Of a DNA stretch of 42,446 nt, positions 1 through 8,078 are shown piece by piece (the stretch's first letter is position 1; every line of letters starts with the position of its first letter). This stretch comes from Faecalibacterium sp. Its GTDB lineage: Bacteria; Bacillota; Clostridia; Oscillospirales; Ruminococcaceae. The notes under the pieces were generated by a model that had not been told where the DNA came from, searched no databases, and saw only the letters and a list, made by a program, of their open reading frames with translations. The stretch is from contig JALCRP010000015.1 in assembly GCA_022652735.1 (NCBI GenBank), forward strand, positions 1 to 42,446. The letters run 5' to 3'. The position numbers and the translations under genes are program-made.

Positions 1-51
1 GGGGCCTCGGGCTTAGGAGGCTCGCGCTCTATCCAACTGAGCTACAGAGAC
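1..51 (-). tRNA. tRNA-Arg(CCU), cut by the window edge or itself a 5' fragment
   Basis: Read on the minus strand from 51 leftwards, this begins with acceptor strand GTCTCTG, then TA, D-stem GCTC, a D-loop AGTTGGATA, GAGC, and an anticodon loop CTCCTAA with anticodon CCU. The bases after the loop (GCCCG) pair with four of the five bases of the 5' anticodon stem (CGAGC), leaving one A-C mismatch, so this copy could be an intact gene that continues beyond position 1. The window ends before the T-arm and acceptor 3' strand, so intactness cannot be judged. Confidence 0.65.
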
Positions 52-115
52 GTATTTAATTTTTCGCATCCACAGCCTATCGCATTTTGGCCCTAAATGC
101 AAGGACTTTCATAGA

Positions 116-155
116 CTTAGGAGGCGTGTGCTCTATCCAGCTGAGCTATATGGAC
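116..155 (-). pseudogene. tRNA-Arg(CCU) 5' half, truncated after the anticodon loop
   Basis: The minus strand shows 40 bases of tRNA: acceptor strand GTCCATA, D-arm GCTCAGCTGGATAGAGC, anticodon stem CACGC and loop CTCCTAA plus one G. The next bases (GTCTATG) cannot form the 3' anticodon stem, and no T-arm or acceptor complement follows before the next copy at 51. It is a half gene broken at the anticodon loop, at the same base as the copy at 240-279. A good promoter lies just upstream, so the half may be transcribed. Confidence 0.75.
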
Positions 156-169
156 GTGTCTGATATATG

Positions 170-198
170 ATTATAGCCCGATCAAAATCGAACTGCAA
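170..198 (-). promoter_or_regulatory. Promoter upstream of the middle tRNA half
   Basis: On the minus strand TTGCAG (193-198) and TATAAT (170-175) are separated by 17 bases, and the tRNA half starts 15 bases after the -10 box, as expected for a tRNA gene promoter. This suggests that the displaced 5' half kept its original promoter. Confidence 0.55.
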
Positions 199-239
199 TC
201 CCTTATTTAGTTTTTTTGAGGTGACCGTTGTAACGCAAC

Positions 240-279
240 CTTAGGAGGCGAATGCTCTATCCAGCTGAGCTACAGAGAC
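240..279 (-). pseudogene. tRNA-Arg(CCU) 5' half, truncated after the anticodon loop
   Basis: The minus strand reads GTCTCTG, TA, GCTCAGCTGGATAGAGC, stem TTCGC and loop CTCCTAA, then GGTTGCG, which does not complete the anticodon stem. Its 5' acceptor strand is identical to that of the copy at 1-51. Breakage after CTCCTAAG is the same as in the copy at 116-155. A short open frame across it encodes a peptide ending VAQLDRA, the usual spurious translation of a tRNA gene, and is not a gene. Confidence 0.75.
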
Positions 280-543
280 ATATATAAGGTTGCATTTATG
301 ATGTTTCCCCGTTTTCCAGGTACCCGCCAGGGCGCAGCTTTCGGCGGCAAACGCTGTATTGGGCTGGGCGAAAAAAGCCCTTTTTTCTGCTGCGCCGCCC
401 CCTAAGCTTCCCCGCCGGGCGGCACAGCGCAGCAGCGCTTTGTGGGCAAAAACAGTATACCGTCCGCGCAGGGGAAAATCAAGCCCGCGCCTGATGTGCT
501 GCCTTGGCGCGGCCACCCGATAACGATGCTATATCCACAAAGA
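280..543. other. Intergenic spacer without a recognisable gene
   Basis: I see no convincing coding region in either strand. A weak plus-strand terminator-like hairpin (GGGCT at 361-365, AGCCC at 376-380, then six T) is present. The part next to 279 must hold the promoter of the rightmost tRNA half, but no clear consensus is visible. Confidence 0.4.
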
Positions 544-580
544 AAGCCACCGGTTTCGTTTTGTCCAGAACCGGCGGCTT
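544..580 (-). terminator. Intrinsic terminator after pepT
   Basis: Arms 544-555 (AAGCCACCGGTT) and 569-580 (AACCGGCGGCTT) pair over 12 bases with one A-C mismatch. Read on the minus strand the hairpin is followed by CTTTCTTTG. It lies 92 bases past the pepT stop codon. The plus-strand side is also T-rich, so it could act in both directions. Confidence 0.6.
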
Positions 581-672
581 AACGTTTCTTTTTCAATTTC
601 ATCCATTGGCTTTTTCCCCTTAGGGGCAGCCTGCTTTGTGTTTTGCCGAGAAAAGCAGCGGGCAGCGCGCAT

Positions 673-1887
673 TTACTGCGCGTAAAGGGCAATAATCTCG
701 AGCAGGATCGCTGCGGCACGATCCATACGCTCGACGGTCGTGCACTCGCAGACACCATGAAAGTTGAACCCGCCCGTGCCAAGGTTCGGGCAAGGCAGGC
801 CCCGCCAGCTCAGCACGGCACCGTCCGTGCCGCCGCGCACCGGCTCCTCGATCGGCGTCATGCCCGTGCGGCGCACGGCCTCGCGCGCGTTCTCGATCAA
901 ATGCCAGTGCGGCTTTACTTTTTCAAGCATATTGCGGTAGCCATCGGCCAGCTCGAGCGTGACCGTGCCCGCGCCGTACTTGCCGTTCAGGCAATCGGCA
1001 ATATGCGCCATCGCCTGTTTTTTGCATTCCAGTTTGGCCGCATCGTGATCGCGCAGGATATAGCCGAGTTTTGCCTCGTTCACATCGCCGTACAGCTGCG
1101 TCAGATGGTAAAATCCCTCATATCCTTCGGTATGCTCCGGGCGGTCCATTTCAGGCAGGGCGTTATGAAATTCGATCGCCACATTGGCCGCGTTCACCAT
1201 TGTATCCTTTGCCTCGCCGGGATGCACCGAAAATCCCTTCACCGTGACAATAGCCCGCGCCGCGTTAAAGTTTTCGTATTCGATGCTGCCGGCATCGCCG
1301 CCGTCCACAGTATACGCAAAATCGGCGCCGAAGCCCGGAATGTCGAAGTTGTCGGCCCCGCGGCCGATCTCTTCATCCGGCGTAATACAGACGCAAAGCT
1401 TTGCATGCGGGCGGTTTTGTTGTGCCACGGTTTCCACGGCCGAAAAGATCTCGGCAATGCCGGCCTTATCGTCGGCGCCCAGCAGGGTTGTGCCATCGCT
1501 GGTGATGAGCGTTTCCCCTTTCATGCGCGCCAAAAACGGAAAACGCGCCGGGCTAAGCACCGGCCCGCCGGGCAGGCGCAGTTCGCCGCCATCGTAATCT
1601 TCATGCAGCATCGGCTTGACCTCATGGCCGGGCGCATCCGCCGAGGTATCCATGTGGGCAATCAGCCCGAGCACAGGCTTTCCCTCACAGCCCGGCGAGG
1701 CCGGCAAAGAGGCGTAGACATACCCCTTTTCGTCAACGTGGGCATCGGCGCAGCCGGCCGCGCGTAAATCGTCAGCCAGCATCTTGGCCAGCGTCAGCTC
1801 CTGCGCAGCGGAAGGGCAGGTTTCGCTTTCCGGGTTGCTTGTTGTATCTACGGGCGCATAGCGAAGCAAATATTCATAAGGGCGCAT
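673..1887 (-). CDS. pepT: Peptidase T (tripeptide aminopeptidase)
   Basis: Zinc-dependent cytosolic aminopeptidase of family M20B that removes the N-terminal residue from tripeptides, feeding peptide-derived amino acids into metabolism. From the ATG at 1887 the protein has 404 residues, matching the roughly 408 of E. coli PepT. The two-metal site is complete and lies at nearly the same positions as in E. coli: HMDTS (H78, D80), GADDKAG (D140), the catalytic DEE (E172/E173) and VDGG (D195); the C-terminal GFNFHG supplies the last histidine. An ATG at 1956 would add 23 residues, but AAAGGAAG about 13 bases before 1887 and the family length favour 1887. It is a single gene with its own promoter at 2009-2037, divergent from the glycan operon. 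Confidence 0.95.
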   Translation of the reverse strand: MRPYEYLLRYAPVDTTSNPESETCPSAAQELTLAKMLADDLRAAGCADAHVDEKGYVYASLPASPGCEGKPVLGLIAHMDTSADAPGHEVKPMLHEDYDGGELRLPGGPVLSPARFPFLARMKGETLITSDGTTLLGADDKAGIAEIFSAVETVAQQNRPHAKLCVCITPDEEIGRGADNFDIPGFGADFAYTVDGGDAGSIEYENFNAARAIVTVKGFSVHPGEAKDTMVNAANVAIEFHNALPEMDRPEHTEGYEGFYHLTQLYGDVNEAKLGYILRDHDAAKLECKKQAMAHIADCLNGKYGAGTVTLELADGYRNMLEKVKPHWHLIENAREAVRRTGMTPIEEPVRGGTDGAVLSWRGLPCPNLGTGGFNFHGVCECTTVERMDRAAAILLEIIALYAQ

Positions 1888-2008
1888 CTCTAAAAACAGC
1901 TTCCTTTCTTCTTTCGTGCGGCAAAAGGCAAATTTTTGAAAATATGCCCTCCGCACGGGCCGCCGCGGCCCGCTTAAGCGGGGCGGCAGCCGATACAGAA
2001 CCTTTTAT

Positions 2009-2037
2009 AGTATACCCGTTCCGGGCACGTTCGGCAA
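2009..2037 (-). promoter_or_regulatory. pepT promoter
   Basis: On the minus strand TTGCCG (2032-2037), 17 bases, then TATACT (2009-2014). It leaves a leader of about 115 bases before the pepT start at 1887. Confidence 0.6.
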
Positions 2038-2055
2038 CTTTTGACGAAAATGCAG

Positions 2056-2084
2056 TTGGAAACATGCCCTGTTTGTGATAAACT
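2056..2084 (+). promoter_or_regulatory. Promoter of the fnlA glycan operon
   Basis: TTGGAA (2056-2061), 17 bases, TAAACT (2079-2084), ahead of fnlA at 2147. It is back to back with the pepT promoter in the same 190-base gap. The -35 box is imperfect, and TTGACG at 2041 is an alternative with less suitable spacing. Confidence 0.5.
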
Positions 2085-2146
2085 GTTTATGTTTGTAAGG
2101 ATTCCTGCGCTATAAAAAGCGCATATTCACAGGAGGTTATAAAACA

Positions 2147-3193
2147 ATGGCAAATAGTGCATTTCATGGTAAAACTCTGATGATTACCGGCGGCACAGGC
2201 AGCTTCGGCCATACTGTGCTGAAGCGTTTTTTGACCACCGACATCGGCCAGATCCGCATTTTTTCCCGCGACGAGAAAAAGCAGGACGATATGCGCCACG
2301 AGCTGCAGGCCCAATATCCCGAATACTTTGAAAAGGTAAAATTTTATATCGGCGATGTGCGCAATATGCAAAGCCTGCGCGATGCGATGCCCGGCGTGGA
2401 TTATATCTTCCATGCCGCTGCGCTGAAAGAAGTGCCGAGCTGTGAATTCTTCCCGATGGAAGCTGTCCGCACGAATATCGAGGGCACTGACAATATGATC
2501 CACGCCGCGGTTGAAAACGGCGTCAAAACGGTTGTCTGTCTTTCTACGGATAAAGCCGCCTACCCCATCAACGCGATGGGCATCACCAAGGCCATGATGG
2601 AGCATGTGGTAACGGCAAACGCGCGCGTCGCCGCCGAGCACGGCACAACTTTGTGCTGCACCCGCTATGGCAACGTCATGTGCAGCCGCGGCAGCGTGAT
2701 CCCGCTGTTTGTCGATCAGATCCGCGCAGGCCATCCCATCACGATCACCGACCCCGGCATGACGCGCTTTATGATGAACTTGGACGAGGCCGTTGACCTC
2801 GTGATGTTCGCATTTCAGCATGCCAATCCGGGCGATTTGTTCATCCAGAAAGCCGACGCCTCCACGATCGGCGACCTTGCCAAAGCCGTGCAGAGCCTGT
2901 TCGGCGATACCGGCACTCGCGTGATCGGCACCCGCCACGGCGAAAAGCTGTACGAGACGCTGATGACCCGCGAGGAATGCCTGCGCAGCGAGGATATGGG
3001 CCATTATTTCCGTATCGCTGCCGATAACCGCGACCTCAACTACGATAAGTTTGTGGTAAAGGGCGAAGTGCACACGATGGCCGACGAAGCCTATACAAGC
3101 CACAACACGCAACGCTTGGATGTGGCGGGCACGATCGCCAAGATTCAGACGACCGAATATATCCAAGAGCGCCTCGCAAACTGGGACAAATGA
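2147..3193 (+). CDS. fnlA: UDP-GlcNAc C4,6-dehydratase/C5-epimerase for UDP-L-FucNAc synthesis
   Basis: First enzyme of the UDP-N-acetyl-L-fucosamine pathway (FnlA/WbjB/CapE family): it dehydrates UDP-GlcNAc at C4/C6 and epimerises it. It is a cytosolic extended short-chain dehydrogenase of 348 residues, the usual size. A Rossmann NAD(P) motif, TGGTGSFG, is at residues 14-21; STDKA and NAMGITK carry the active-site region typical of the inverting dehydratases; RYGNVMCSRGSV and the H-G-E-K-LYE stretch near residue 265 are family hallmarks. AGGAGG ends ten bases before the ATG. It opens a plus-strand operon, and the two following genes are the second and third enzymes of the same pathway, which fixes the assignment to FnlA rather than to the pseudaminic acid enzyme PseB. 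Confidence 0.93.
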   Translation: MANSAFHGKTLMITGGTGSFGHTVLKRFLTTDIGQIRIFSRDEKKQDDMRHELQAQYPEYFEKVKFYIGDVRNMQSLRDAMPGVDYIFHAAALKEVPSCEFFPMEAVRTNIEGTDNMIHAAVENGVKTVVCLSTDKAAYPINAMGITKAMMEHVVTANARVAAEHGTTLCCTRYGNVMCSRGSVIPLFVDQIRAGHPITITDPGMTRFMMNLDEAVDLVMFAFQHANPGDLFIQKADASTIGDLAKAVQSLFGDTGTRVIGTRHGEKLYETLMTREECLRSEDMGHYFRIAADNRDLNYDKFVVKGEVHTMADEAYTSHNTQRLDVAGTIAKIQTTEYIQERLANWDK

Positions 3194-3284
3194 TTTTCTC
3201 CCGCGGGCCGGGCCAAAAAAGCGCCAGGCGCCGCGGTTTTACCTTTTTCTACGCAAATATCATGAAAAGGGAGTATCGGAAGCT

Positions 3285-4454
3285 ATGGAGAAATCGGCCC
3301 CAATTCTAATTACGGGCGCCGGCGGTTTTGTCGGCAAAAACTTAGTTGAGACGCTGAAAGCCGCGGGCTACGAGCACCTTTTGTGCTTTGAAAAAGACGA
3401 CACGCCCGAAACGCTGGCCGCCTACTGTGCGCGCGCAGCGTTTGTGGTGCATCTGGCGGGTATCAACCGCCCGAAGGACCCGAGCGAATTTTATTCCGGC
3501 AACGCCGGCCTGACGGAAACGCTGCTGGCCGACCTTGCGGCCGTGGGCAGCAAAGCGCCCGTGCTCGTCACCTCGAGCACACAGGCCGCGCTGGAAAACG
3601 ATTACGGCAAAAGCAAGCTCGAAGCCGAAAACGCGATCTTCGCGCACGGCGAGAAAAACGGTTCGCCCGTCTATGTATTTCGCATGGAGGGCGTATTCGG
3701 CAAGTGGTGCCGCCCAAACTACAACAGCGTCGTCGCCACCTTTTGCTATAATGTCGCCAACGGCCTGCCCATCTCTGTGCGGGACCCTGATTTTTCGCTG
3801 CCGCTTGTGTATATCGACGATGTGGTGCACTGCATCCTTGATGCATTCGATGGCAAGGTGATGCAGGAGAAATCGGCGCGGCCCATCTGCCATATTCATC
3901 CTGTGCACACCACAACGCTCGGGCAGCTGGCCGATACGATCAAGGGCTTTGCGCTTGCCCGCGGCGGCGCGGCGGCGAAAGCCCTCGGCGGCGAAACGCC
4001 GACGCTGGCCGTGCCAACGCTTGCCGACGGCACCTTTGAAAAAAAGCTGTACAGCACCTATGTCTCTTATCTGCCGGAAAGCGATTTTGCGTATCCGCTG
4101 ACGATGCACACCGACGCGCGCGGCAGCTTTACCGAGATTTTGCGTACGCCCGAGCGCGGCCAGTTCAGCGTGAACCAGATTCGCCCCGGCGTGGTAAAGG
4201 GCAACCACTGGCACAACTCAAAAACCGAAAAGTATCTTGTGGTGGCAGGCACTTGCACGACGCGCCTGCGCAAAGTAGGCACGGACGAAGTGCACGAGAT
4301 CGTCACCTCGGGCGAAACCCTTACGGTGATTGACATCCCCACGGGCTATACGCATAATATCGAAAATACCGGCGATACCGATGCCGCCGTGTTCATGTGG
4401 GTCAACGAGCCTTTCGACCCTGAGCACCCGGATACAATCCCTTTGAAAGTGTGA
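3285..4454 (+). CDS. fnlB: UDP-2-acetamido-2,6-dideoxy-hexulose reductase/epimerase, two-domain CapF/FnlB type
   Basis: Second enzyme of UDP-L-FucNAc synthesis (FnlB/WbjC/CapF), which epimerises and then reduces the keto sugar made by FnlA. Two domains are visible: an N-terminal NADPH-binding reductase starting ILITGAGGFVGKN at about residues 6-18, and a C-terminal cupin of about 110 residues beginning HTDARGSFTEI, with a metal-site stretch GNHWHNSKTEK. This fusion is diagnostic of CapF. The start at 3285 gives 389 residues, near the family's 370, and AAAAGGGA precedes it; an upstream in-frame ATG at 3120 overlaps fnlA and would add 55 residues unlike the family. The stop overlaps the first codons of the next frame, suggesting translational coupling to fnlC. 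Confidence 0.92.
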   Translation: MEKSAPILITGAGGFVGKNLVETLKAAGYEHLLCFEKDDTPETLAAYCARAAFVVHLAGINRPKDPSEFYSGNAGLTETLLADLAAVGSKAPVLVTSSTQAALENDYGKSKLEAENAIFAHGEKNGSPVYVFRMEGVFGKWCRPNYNSVVATFCYNVANGLPISVRDPDFSLPLVYIDDVVHCILDAFDGKVMQEKSARPICHIHPVHTTTLGQLADTIKGFALARGGAAAKALGGETPTLAVPTLADGTFEKKLYSTYVSYLPESDFAYPLTMHTDARGSFTEILRTPERGQFSVNQIRPGVVKGNHWHNSKTEKYLVVAGTCTTRLRKVGTDEVHEIVTSGETLTVIDIPTGYTHNIENTGDTDAAVFMWVNEPFDPEHPDTIPLKV

Positions 4455-4462
4455 AAACTGCT

Positions 4463-5602
4463 ATGTCTAAAATCAAACTGATGACGATTATCGGCACACG
4501 CCCGGAGATCATCCGCCTCGCGGCCGTAATCAAAAAATGCGACGTTTACTTCGATCAGCTCTTGGTGCATACGGGCCAAAACTACGACTATAACCTCAAC
4601 CAGGTGTTTTTCGATGATTTGGGCCTGCGCGCGCCGGATTTCTATTTGGATGCCGTGGGCAAAGATCTCGGCGAGACGATCGGCAACATTATTGCGAAAA
4701 GCTATGCCCTGATGGCCGAGCAAAAGCCCGATGCGCTGCTGATCTTGGGCGATACCAACAGCTGCCTTTCCGCGATTGCCGCCAAGCGCCTGCACATCCC
4801 TATTTTTCACATGGAGGCCGGCAACCGCTGCTTTGACGAGTGCCTGCCCGAAGAAACGAACCGCCGCATTGTCGACCATATTTCCGACGTAAACATGTGC
4901 TATTCCGAGCATGCCCGCCGCTATTTGAACGCAGAGGGCACCGCGAAGGAGCGCACTTTTGTTACGGGCAGCCCGATGGCCGAGGTGCTGCATGCAAACC
5001 TCGCCAAGATCGAGGCCTCGGACATTTTGACGCGCCTTGGCCTTGAAGCGCACAAATATATGCTGCTTTCGGCCCACCGCGAGGAGAACATCGACACCGA
5101 GAAGAACTTTCTCGATCTGTTTACTTCCGTTAACGCGCTGGCCGAAAAATATGATATGCCGATTTTGTATTCCTGCCATCCGCGCAGCAAAAAGCGTTTG
5201 GATGCGATGGGCTTTGCGCTTGATACGCGCGTAAAGCTGCACGAACCGCTGGGCTTCCATGATTATAACCACTTACAGATGAACGCCTACTGCGTCATCT
5301 CCGATTCCGGTACGCTGCCGGAGGAATCCAGCTTTTTCACGAGCGTGGGGCATCCGTTCCCTGCCGTATGTATCCGCACCTCTACCGAGCGCCCCGAGGC
5401 GCTGGATAAAGGATGCTTTGTGCTGGCCGGCATCAGCCGCGGCGGCGTGGAGCAGGCCGTAGAAACGGCCGTCGCCATGAATGATAACGGCGATACCGGT
5501 ATCCCTGTGCCCTACTATACCGAGGATGTTTCCACCAAGGTTGTCAAGATCATCCAGAGCTATACGGGCGTTATCGACAAGATGGTGTGGAGAAAATACT
5601 GA
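4463..5602 (+). CDS. fnlC: UDP-N-acetyl-hexosamine 2-epimerase, last step to UDP-L-FucNAc
   Basis: Non-hydrolysing UDP-GlcNAc 2-epimerase family (FnlC/WbjD/CapG), converting UDP-N-acetyl-L-pneumosamine to UDP-N-acetyl-L-fucosamine. Family motifs in order are IIGTRPEII near the N-terminus, HTGQNYD, GDTNS, HMEAGNRCFDECLPEETNRR, the SAHREEN segment, and ISDSGTLPEES in the C-terminal nucleotide-binding half. The ATG at 4463 gives 379 residues. A GTG at 4451 overlapping the fnlB stop is possible (four extra residues); neither has a clear Shine-Dalgarno sequence, so initiation probably relies on coupling to fnlB. It completes the three-gene set fnlA-fnlB-fnlC. Confidence 0.92.
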   Translation: MSKIKLMTIIGTRPEIIRLAAVIKKCDVYFDQLLVHTGQNYDYNLNQVFFDDLGLRAPDFYLDAVGKDLGETIGNIIAKSYALMAEQKPDALLILGDTNSCLSAIAAKRLHIPIFHMEAGNRCFDECLPEETNRRIVDHISDVNMCYSEHARRYLNAEGTAKERTFVTGSPMAEVLHANLAKIEASDILTRLGLEAHKYMLLSAHREENIDTEKNFLDLFTSVNALAEKYDMPILYSCHPRSKKRLDAMGFALDTRVKLHEPLGFHDYNHLQMNAYCVISDSGTLPEESSFFTSVGHPFPAVCIRTSTERPEALDKGCFVLAGISRGGVEQAVETAVAMNDNGDTGIPVPYYTEDVSTKVVKIIQSYTGVIDKMVWRKY

Positions 5603-5629
5603 TCGTATCGCAGAAAGTGAGTTTTACAG

Positions 5630-6928
5630 ATGGGAAAGCGGCTTCTGGTCGTCACACAGCACTTTTGGCCGGAAAATTTCCGCGTCAATGATCTTGTGGA
5701 AGGCCTTGTCGCCGACGGCATCGAGGTAGATGTGCTGTGTGGCCTGCCGAACTACCCGAAAGGCGAATGGTTTAACGGCTACAGCGCCAACGGCCCTTGG
5801 CGGGAAGCTTGGCACGGCGCGCAGCTTTATCGCTGCCGCGAAGTGCCGCGCCGCGGCAACACAGGCAAAAGCATTTTTTTGAATTACGTTTCATGGCCGT
5901 GGTATGCCCGCCGGACGCTTTCGCGCTTGCCGGGCGGTTACGATGCCGTGCTTTGCTACAACACCAGCCCCGTGCTGATGAGCTGGCCGGCCATTTGTGC
6001 CGCGCGCCGCTTTTCTGCGCCGCTCACAAACTATGTGCTCGATCTCTGGCCCGAAAACCTTTATTCCGTTCTGCCCGTAAAAAGCCGCTTTTTACGCGCT
6101 GTGGCAAAGGGCACATCGGATTGGCTTTACCGCCGGGCCGACCGTCTGATTGCTTTAAGCGAAGGCCTCGCGGCGCGCCTCAAAGCGCGTGTCGGCACCG
6201 AAAATGCGCGCGGCTGCATCGAGCACGAAAAGAAATATGCCGTGATCCCGCAATACTGCGAGGATTTTTATGCTGTACCGGCCTGTGACGAGGCTTTGGC
6301 CCGCCAAAATGCCGGGCGCTTTACGCTGCTGTTCGCGGGGAACTTTTCGCCCGCGCAAAGCTTGGAAACTTTGCTGCAGGCAATGGCGCTTGTCCGGCAG
6401 GCCGCCGGGCCGGGCCGCACACGGGCGGATACAAAATGCCCCAGCGAGCCGGCTTGTACGCCGCTCCCGGTACATTTGCTTTTGGTCGGTGACGGCATGA
6501 GCCGCCCCGCGCTGGAAGCTTTGACGGACAAGCTGCATCTGCGCGATTGCGTCACATTTTACGGCAGCGTCGCGCCCGAGGCCGTGCCTGCGCTGGCCGG
6601 GGCCTGCGATGCGCTGGTGGTTTCGCTTTCGGATTCGCCCGATCTTGGGCTGACGATCCCGGCGAAACTTGCCTCGTGCATGGCCTGCCGCAAGCCGCTG
6701 CTTGTATCGCTTTCCGGCGAAGGGGCCGTGGCCGCACAGGCCAGCGGCGGCGCATTTGTCAGCGCAGCATGCGACGCCGACGCGCTGGCTGAAAACATTG
6801 TGCGCCTCGCCGGGGCGGATACCGCCGCGCGCGCAGCAATGGGCGACGCAGCCTTTGCCTATTATCAGGCGCATTACCGCCGTGCGGCGCTGCTGCGGCA
6901 GCTGGAAGTGTTTGTGCTCGGCGAATAA
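5630..6928 (+). CDS. GT4-family glycosyltransferase, WbuB-like (putative L-FucNAc transferase)
   Basis: GT-B-fold transferase of 432 residues. The start MGKRLLVVTQHFWPENFRVND and the LDLWPENL segment are typical of WbuB, which lies directly after fnlABC in E. coli O26-type clusters and is proposed to add L-FucNAc to a lipid-linked glycan. The C-terminal half has the usual donor-site elements: LLFAGNFSPAQSLETLLQA, LLVGDGM, and SPDLGLTIPAKLASCMAC. About 25 residues inserted near residue 260 (after ALVRQAAGPG) are poorly conserved-looking and probably a surface loop. Position immediately after fnlC, with 27 bases between, supports L-FucNAc as donor sugar; the acceptor cannot be read from sequence. 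The upstream ribosome binding site is weak. Confidence 0.85.
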   Translation: MGKRLLVVTQHFWPENFRVNDLVEGLVADGIEVDVLCGLPNYPKGEWFNGYSANGPWREAWHGAQLYRCREVPRRGNTGKSIFLNYVSWPWYARRTLSRLPGGYDAVLCYNTSPVLMSWPAICAARRFSAPLTNYVLDLWPENLYSVLPVKSRFLRAVAKGTSDWLYRRADRLIALSEGLAARLKARVGTENARGCIEHEKKYAVIPQYCEDFYAVPACDEALARQNAGRFTLLFAGNFSPAQSLETLLQAMALVRQAAGPGRTRADTKCPSEPACTPLPVHLLLVGDGMSRPALEALTDKLHLRDCVTFYGSVAPEAVPALAGACDALVVSLSDSPDLGLTIPAKLASCMACRKPLLVSLSGEGAVAAQASGGAFVSAACDADALAENIVRLAGADTAARAAMGDAAFAYYQAHYRRAALLRQLEVFVLGE

Positions 6929-6951
6929 ACGGAAAGGACGGGTGAACGCCC

Positions 6952-7674
6952 TTGAAGCATTCCAACATTCTGGTGATTATCCCCTGCTACAACGAAGAAG
7001 CGAATATTGAGCGCGTTTTGGAGCGCCTGCTGCGCACCCGCCCCGATGTAGATTATCTCGTCATCAACGATTGCTCGACAGACCAAAGCGAGGCCATTTT
7101 ACAGCGCCGCGGCTACACGCATGTGTGCCTGCCTGTAAACCTCGGCATCGGCGGCGGCGTACAAACGGGCTATCGCTATGCGCGCGATAACGGCTACGAA
7201 GTGGCCGTGCAGATGGACGGCGACGGCCAGCACGACCCTGCCTTTCTCGAGGCCGTGACGGCGCCCGTGCTGGCCGGAAAACTCGACCTATGCATCGGCA
7301 GCCGCTTTGTCACGAAAGAGGGCTTTCAATCCAGCGCGCTGCGGCGCTTTGGCATCAACTTTTTATCGGGGCTGATCTTTTTGCTTTCGGGCAAGCATGT
7401 ACGCGATGTAACCAGCGGCTTTCGCGCTACAGGCCGGCGCATGACGGCCTTTTTTGCCGAGCATTACGCCGCCGATTACCCCGAGCCTGAGGCGATTTTG
7501 GCTGCGACGCTGCGCGGCTTTTCCGTCGGCGAGGCGCCTGTTATCATGGAAGAGCGCATGGGCGGCGTATCCAGCATCCGCAGCTTCAAAAGCGCTTACT
7601 ATATGATTAAAGTCAGCCTCTCGCTATTGGTTGACCGCATTTCGATCAAGCGCAGAAAAGAGGACGGACAATGA
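6952..7674 (+). CDS. GT2-family glycosyltransferase (polyprenyl-phosphate sugar transferase type)
   Basis: Family 2 transferase with a GT-A fold, 240 residues, no membrane segment. It starts NILVIIPCYNEEANIERVLERL, has the nucleotide-sugar residues VINDCSTDQS, and the metal site QMDGDGQHD near residues 88-96, followed by CIGSRFV and the FRATGRR and YPEPE segments typical of the DPM1-like branch that makes polyprenyl-phosphate sugars. Start is TTG at 6952, about 13 bases after AAAGGA; no in-frame ATG fits the family N-terminus. It overlaps the next gene by four bases (ATGA), and that gene encodes a DUF2304 membrane protein, a recurrent partner of this GT2 type. Confidence 0.85.
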   Translation: MKHSNILVIIPCYNEEANIERVLERLLRTRPDVDYLVINDCSTDQSEAILQRRGYTHVCLPVNLGIGGGVQTGYRYARDNGYEVAVQMDGDGQHDPAFLEAVTAPVLAGKLDLCIGSRFVTKEGFQSSALRRFGINFLSGLIFLLSGKHVRDVTSGFRATGRRMTAFFAEHYAADYPEPEAILAATLRGFSVGEAPVIMEERMGGVSSIRSFKSAYYMIKVSLSLLVDRISIKRRKEDGQ

Positions 7675-8048
7675 CCCTCATTAATCAAATCTGGTTCATC
7701 ATCATGGCGGTATGCCTGCTGTTGATGGTTTTGCTTCTGCTAAAAAAAGGCGTACTAACAGTAAAATACAGCTTATTGTGGCTGTTTTGCGGCTTTGGCC
7801 TGCTGATCGCCGCGCTGTTCCCCTATCTCATCTACGTCATCCGTGACATTTTGGACATGGTAATGCCCTCGAACGTCGTGTTTTTGATGATGTTCGGGTT
7901 TGTGCTGCTGCTGCTTTTGTCGCACAGCGTCGCTATCAGCCAGCTCAGCGAAAAATCCAAACGCCAGACGCAAAGCCTTGCGCTTCTGGAAAAGCGGGTG
8001 CGCGCGCTGGAGGAACAGCTGCGCGCCGAAAAAGGCCCGCGGGACTAA
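7671..8048 (+). CDS. DUF2304 small membrane protein, partner of the GT2 enzyme
   Basis: A 125-residue protein with three hydrophobic stretches (about residues 5-24, 33-52 and 67-84) and a charged, coiled-coil-like tail (residues 90-122, LLEKRVRALEEQL). This matches DUF2304 proteins, which commonly sit next to DPM1-like GT2 genes and are thought to hold them at the membrane or help move lipid-linked sugars; the biochemical role is not established. The ATGA overlap with the GT2 gene supports a stable pair. Confidence 0.8.
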   Translation: MTLINQIWFIIMAVCLLLMVLLLLKKGVLTVKYSLLWLFCGFGLLIAALFPYLIYVIRDILDMVMPSNVVFLMMFGFVLLLLLSHSVAISQLSEKSKRQTQSLALLEKRVRALEEQLRAEKGPRD

Positions 8049-8078
8049 AAACTGCTTTAAGAGAGGAAGTAGCCCCCT

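Noticed and set aside
116-282. Group I intron in a tRNA-Arg(CCU) gene
   Set aside because: Such introns are known in this tRNA, but here the 3' half of the tRNA never appears after the break in the two truncated copies, and the spacers of 64-84 bases are too short for a group I intron.
241-516. Small minus-strand protein of 91 residues
   Set aside because: Its C-terminal end is the translation of the tRNA half, and the rest has no motif or ribosome binding site.
643-1767. Plus-strand open frame opposite pepT
   Set aside because: PepT on the minus strand has every metal ligand and the right length; the antisense product is arginine/histidine-rich and lacks any motif.
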